Positions 16,830 through 17,696 of a stretch of 17,696 nt of DNA are shown piece after piece. The position numbers were made by a program, and so were the translations under genes. How positions within the stretch are numbered: position 1 is the stretch's first letter; each line of letters starts with the position of its first letter. Source of the DNA: Xanthobacteraceae bacterium (GTDB lineage Bacteria; Pseudomonadota; Alphaproteobacteria; Rhizobiales; Xanthobacteraceae); NCBI GenBank assembly GCA_030039105.1, contig JASHQO010000027.1, forward strand, positions 1 to 17,696, in the 5' to 3' direction. The notes beneath the pieces were generated by a model. That model saw only the letters and a list, made by a program, of their open reading frames with translations. It did no database searches and had not been told where the DNA came from.

Positions 16830-17074
16830 CAAACACTCCTCGGCACGGCAGGCGCTGCGCCGGCTTGGGCGCGGCCCGACGTGGCTCGATGCAAAATCAA
16901 GGCCGCCACACAAATTATTGATAAACAAGGATTTTCCAATTTGCAGGGAATGGCGATACTGGAAGAATCTGCCGCCGCGGCACGGTGACCGGCAAGTTTT
17001 GCCGGCGCGTCATCGCCTTGCGTTGCCGGCTTGGGTGCGGCGTGTTACGCGAACGCTGCGATCAGGAGAATCCC
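16830..17074. other. Divergent intergenic region with AT-rich core and small hairpin
   Basis: This 245-base spacer separates the Ser-rich gene from rpe and must hold both their promoters. Its centre (about 16905-16945, including AAATTATTGATAAACAAGG) is clearly AT-richer than the rest of the window, as expected for promoters or an IHF/H-NS-like site. A seven-pair inverted repeat CCGGCAA-GTT-TTGCCGG sits at 16989-17005, and a further TTGCCGG at 17023-17029. I could not fix -35 and -10 boxes with confidence. Confidence 0.4.
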
Positions 17075-17696
17075 GTGCATCGCCCTCTTATCATTGCGCC
17101 GTCGATCCTCGCTGCGGACTTTGCCAAGCTCGGCGAAGAGGTGCGCGTGGTCGATGCCGCCGGCGCCGATTGGATCCATGTCGACGTCATGGACGGCCAT
17201 TTCGTGCCGAACATTTCCATTGGCCCCGACATCGTCAAGGCGATCCGCCCCTACACCAAAAAGCCGCTCGACGTGCACCTGATGATCGCGCCGTGCGATC
17301 CCTATCTCGAAGCCTTCGCCAAGGCGGGCGCCGACGTCATCAGCGTGCATGTCGAGGCCGGCCCGCACATTCATCGCTCGCTGCAGGCGATCCGCGCGCT
17401 CGGCAAGAAAGTCGGCGTGACCATGAACCCGGGCACCCATGAGAGCACGGTCGAGCACGTCATCGGCCTGGTCGACCTGATCCTGGTGATGTCGGTCAAT
17501 CCGGGCTTCGGCGGCCAAAAGTTCATCGCCGACGCGCTCAACAAGGTACGCAACTTGCGCGCCATGGCGGGCGCGCGCTCGATCGACATCGAGATCGACG
17601 GCGGCATCACGCCCGAAGTGGCGCCGGATGCCGCGCGCGCCGGCGCCAACGCCTTCGTCGCCGGCTCGGCCGTGTTCAAGGACAAGACGCCGGAGT
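17075..17696 (+). CDS. rpe: Ribulose-phosphate 3-epimerase, 3' end outside window
   Basis: The 207 visible codons cover most of an enzyme that interconverts D-ribulose 5-phosphate and D-xylulose 5-phosphate in the pentose phosphate (or Calvin) pathway. The (beta/alpha)8 barrel signatures are present: IIAPSILAADFAKLGEEV, ADWIHVDVMDGHFVPNISIG with His35, Asp37, Asp40, then DVHLMI (His68), VGVTMNPGT, LVMSVNPGFGGQKFI, DIEIDGGI with the catalytic Asp, and AGSAVFK of the phosphate site. GTG 17075 is the start, since AGGAGA lies 5 bases upstream and MHRPLIIAPSIL is family-like. By family length (about 220-230 residues) only some 15-20 residues are missing. No other carbon-fixation gene is visible, so the Calvin-cycle role cannot be judged. 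Confidence 0.95.
   Translation, partial: MHRPLIIAPSILAADFAKLGEEVRVVDAAGADWIHVDVMDGHFVPNISIGPDIVKAIRPYTKKPLDVHLMIAPCDPYLEAFAKAGADVISVHVEAGPHIHRSLQAIRALGKKVGVTMNPGTHESTVEHVIGLVDLILVMSVNPGFGGQKFIADALNKVRNLRAMAGARSIDIEIDGGITPEVAPDAARAGANAFVAGSAVFKDKTPE

Noticed and set aside
16405..17442. 345-codon plus-strand frame crossing the Ser-rich gene, the spacer and the rpe start
   Set aside because: The Cys/Leu/Ser-rich first part mirrors the minus-strand Ser-rich gene, and the rest is an out-of-frame reading of rpe. No ribosome site supports it.

Overview
The window looks like chromosomal DNA of a high-GC alphaproteobacterium of the order Hyphomicrobiales (Bradyrhizobium / Rhodopseudomonas / Xanthobacteraceae side). 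The basis is the GC-rich codon use, a livHMGF operon that carries a small DUF6867-type membrane protein after livF, and an intergenic palindromic repeat built on CGTCATTGCGAG..., which I associate with this group. The genus is an inference. I see no rRNA, tRNA, CRISPR array, insertion sequence or phage gene.

Layout. (1) 1-833, minus: the 5' part of a probable lipoprotein gene that runs off the window. (2) 956-6094: a flavin-monooxygenase locus. On the minus strand hpaB (4-hydroxyphenylacetate 3-monooxygenase, oxygenase component) is followed by hpaC (flavin reductase) and, after a GC-rich repeat, an AraC/HpaA-PobR-type regulator. Divergent from hpaB are an IclR-type regulator and, overlapping it by 4 bp, a luciferase-like flavin-dependent oxidoreductase. 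The hpaB/iclR spacer holds a near-perfect operator-like palindrome overlapping the -10 of a candidate iclR promoter. (3) 6249-11734, plus: a complete branched-chain amino acid type ABC importer (livH, livM, livG, livF, a small membrane protein, then the periplasmic binding protein), with 1- to 4-base overlaps or gaps through the first five genes. (4) 11861-16138: ccdA (minus), a P1-family autoprocessing peptidase (plus), a secreted polysaccharide deacetylase (plus) and a DadA-like FAD dehydrogenase (minus). Both convergent junctions here (livJ/ccdA and deacetylase/dadA) carry the same palindromic repeat, one complete and one half copy. (5) 16218-17696: a Ser/Thr/Gly/Gln-rich protein with almost no basic residues (minus), and divergent from it the start of rpe (ribulose-phosphate 3-epimerase), cut by the window end.

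How the genes work together. HpaC would supply reduced flavin to HpaB for ortho-hydroxylation of a phenol such as 4-hydroxyphenylacetate, and might also feed the luciferase-like enzyme, which needs FMNH2 if it is a monooxygenase. Two regulators flank the enzymes. No ring-cleavage genes are present, so the substrate is open. The Liv importer next door could be a housekeeping amino acid transporter or could import an aromatic acid; the binding protein looks like classical LivK/LivJ, which favours amino acids. I found no clearly new multi-gene system. The most worthwhile items are the iclR operator, the HpaBC plus luciferase-like pairing, the junction repeats, the Shine-Dalgarno-masking hairpin before dadA, and the base-poor Ser-rich protein.
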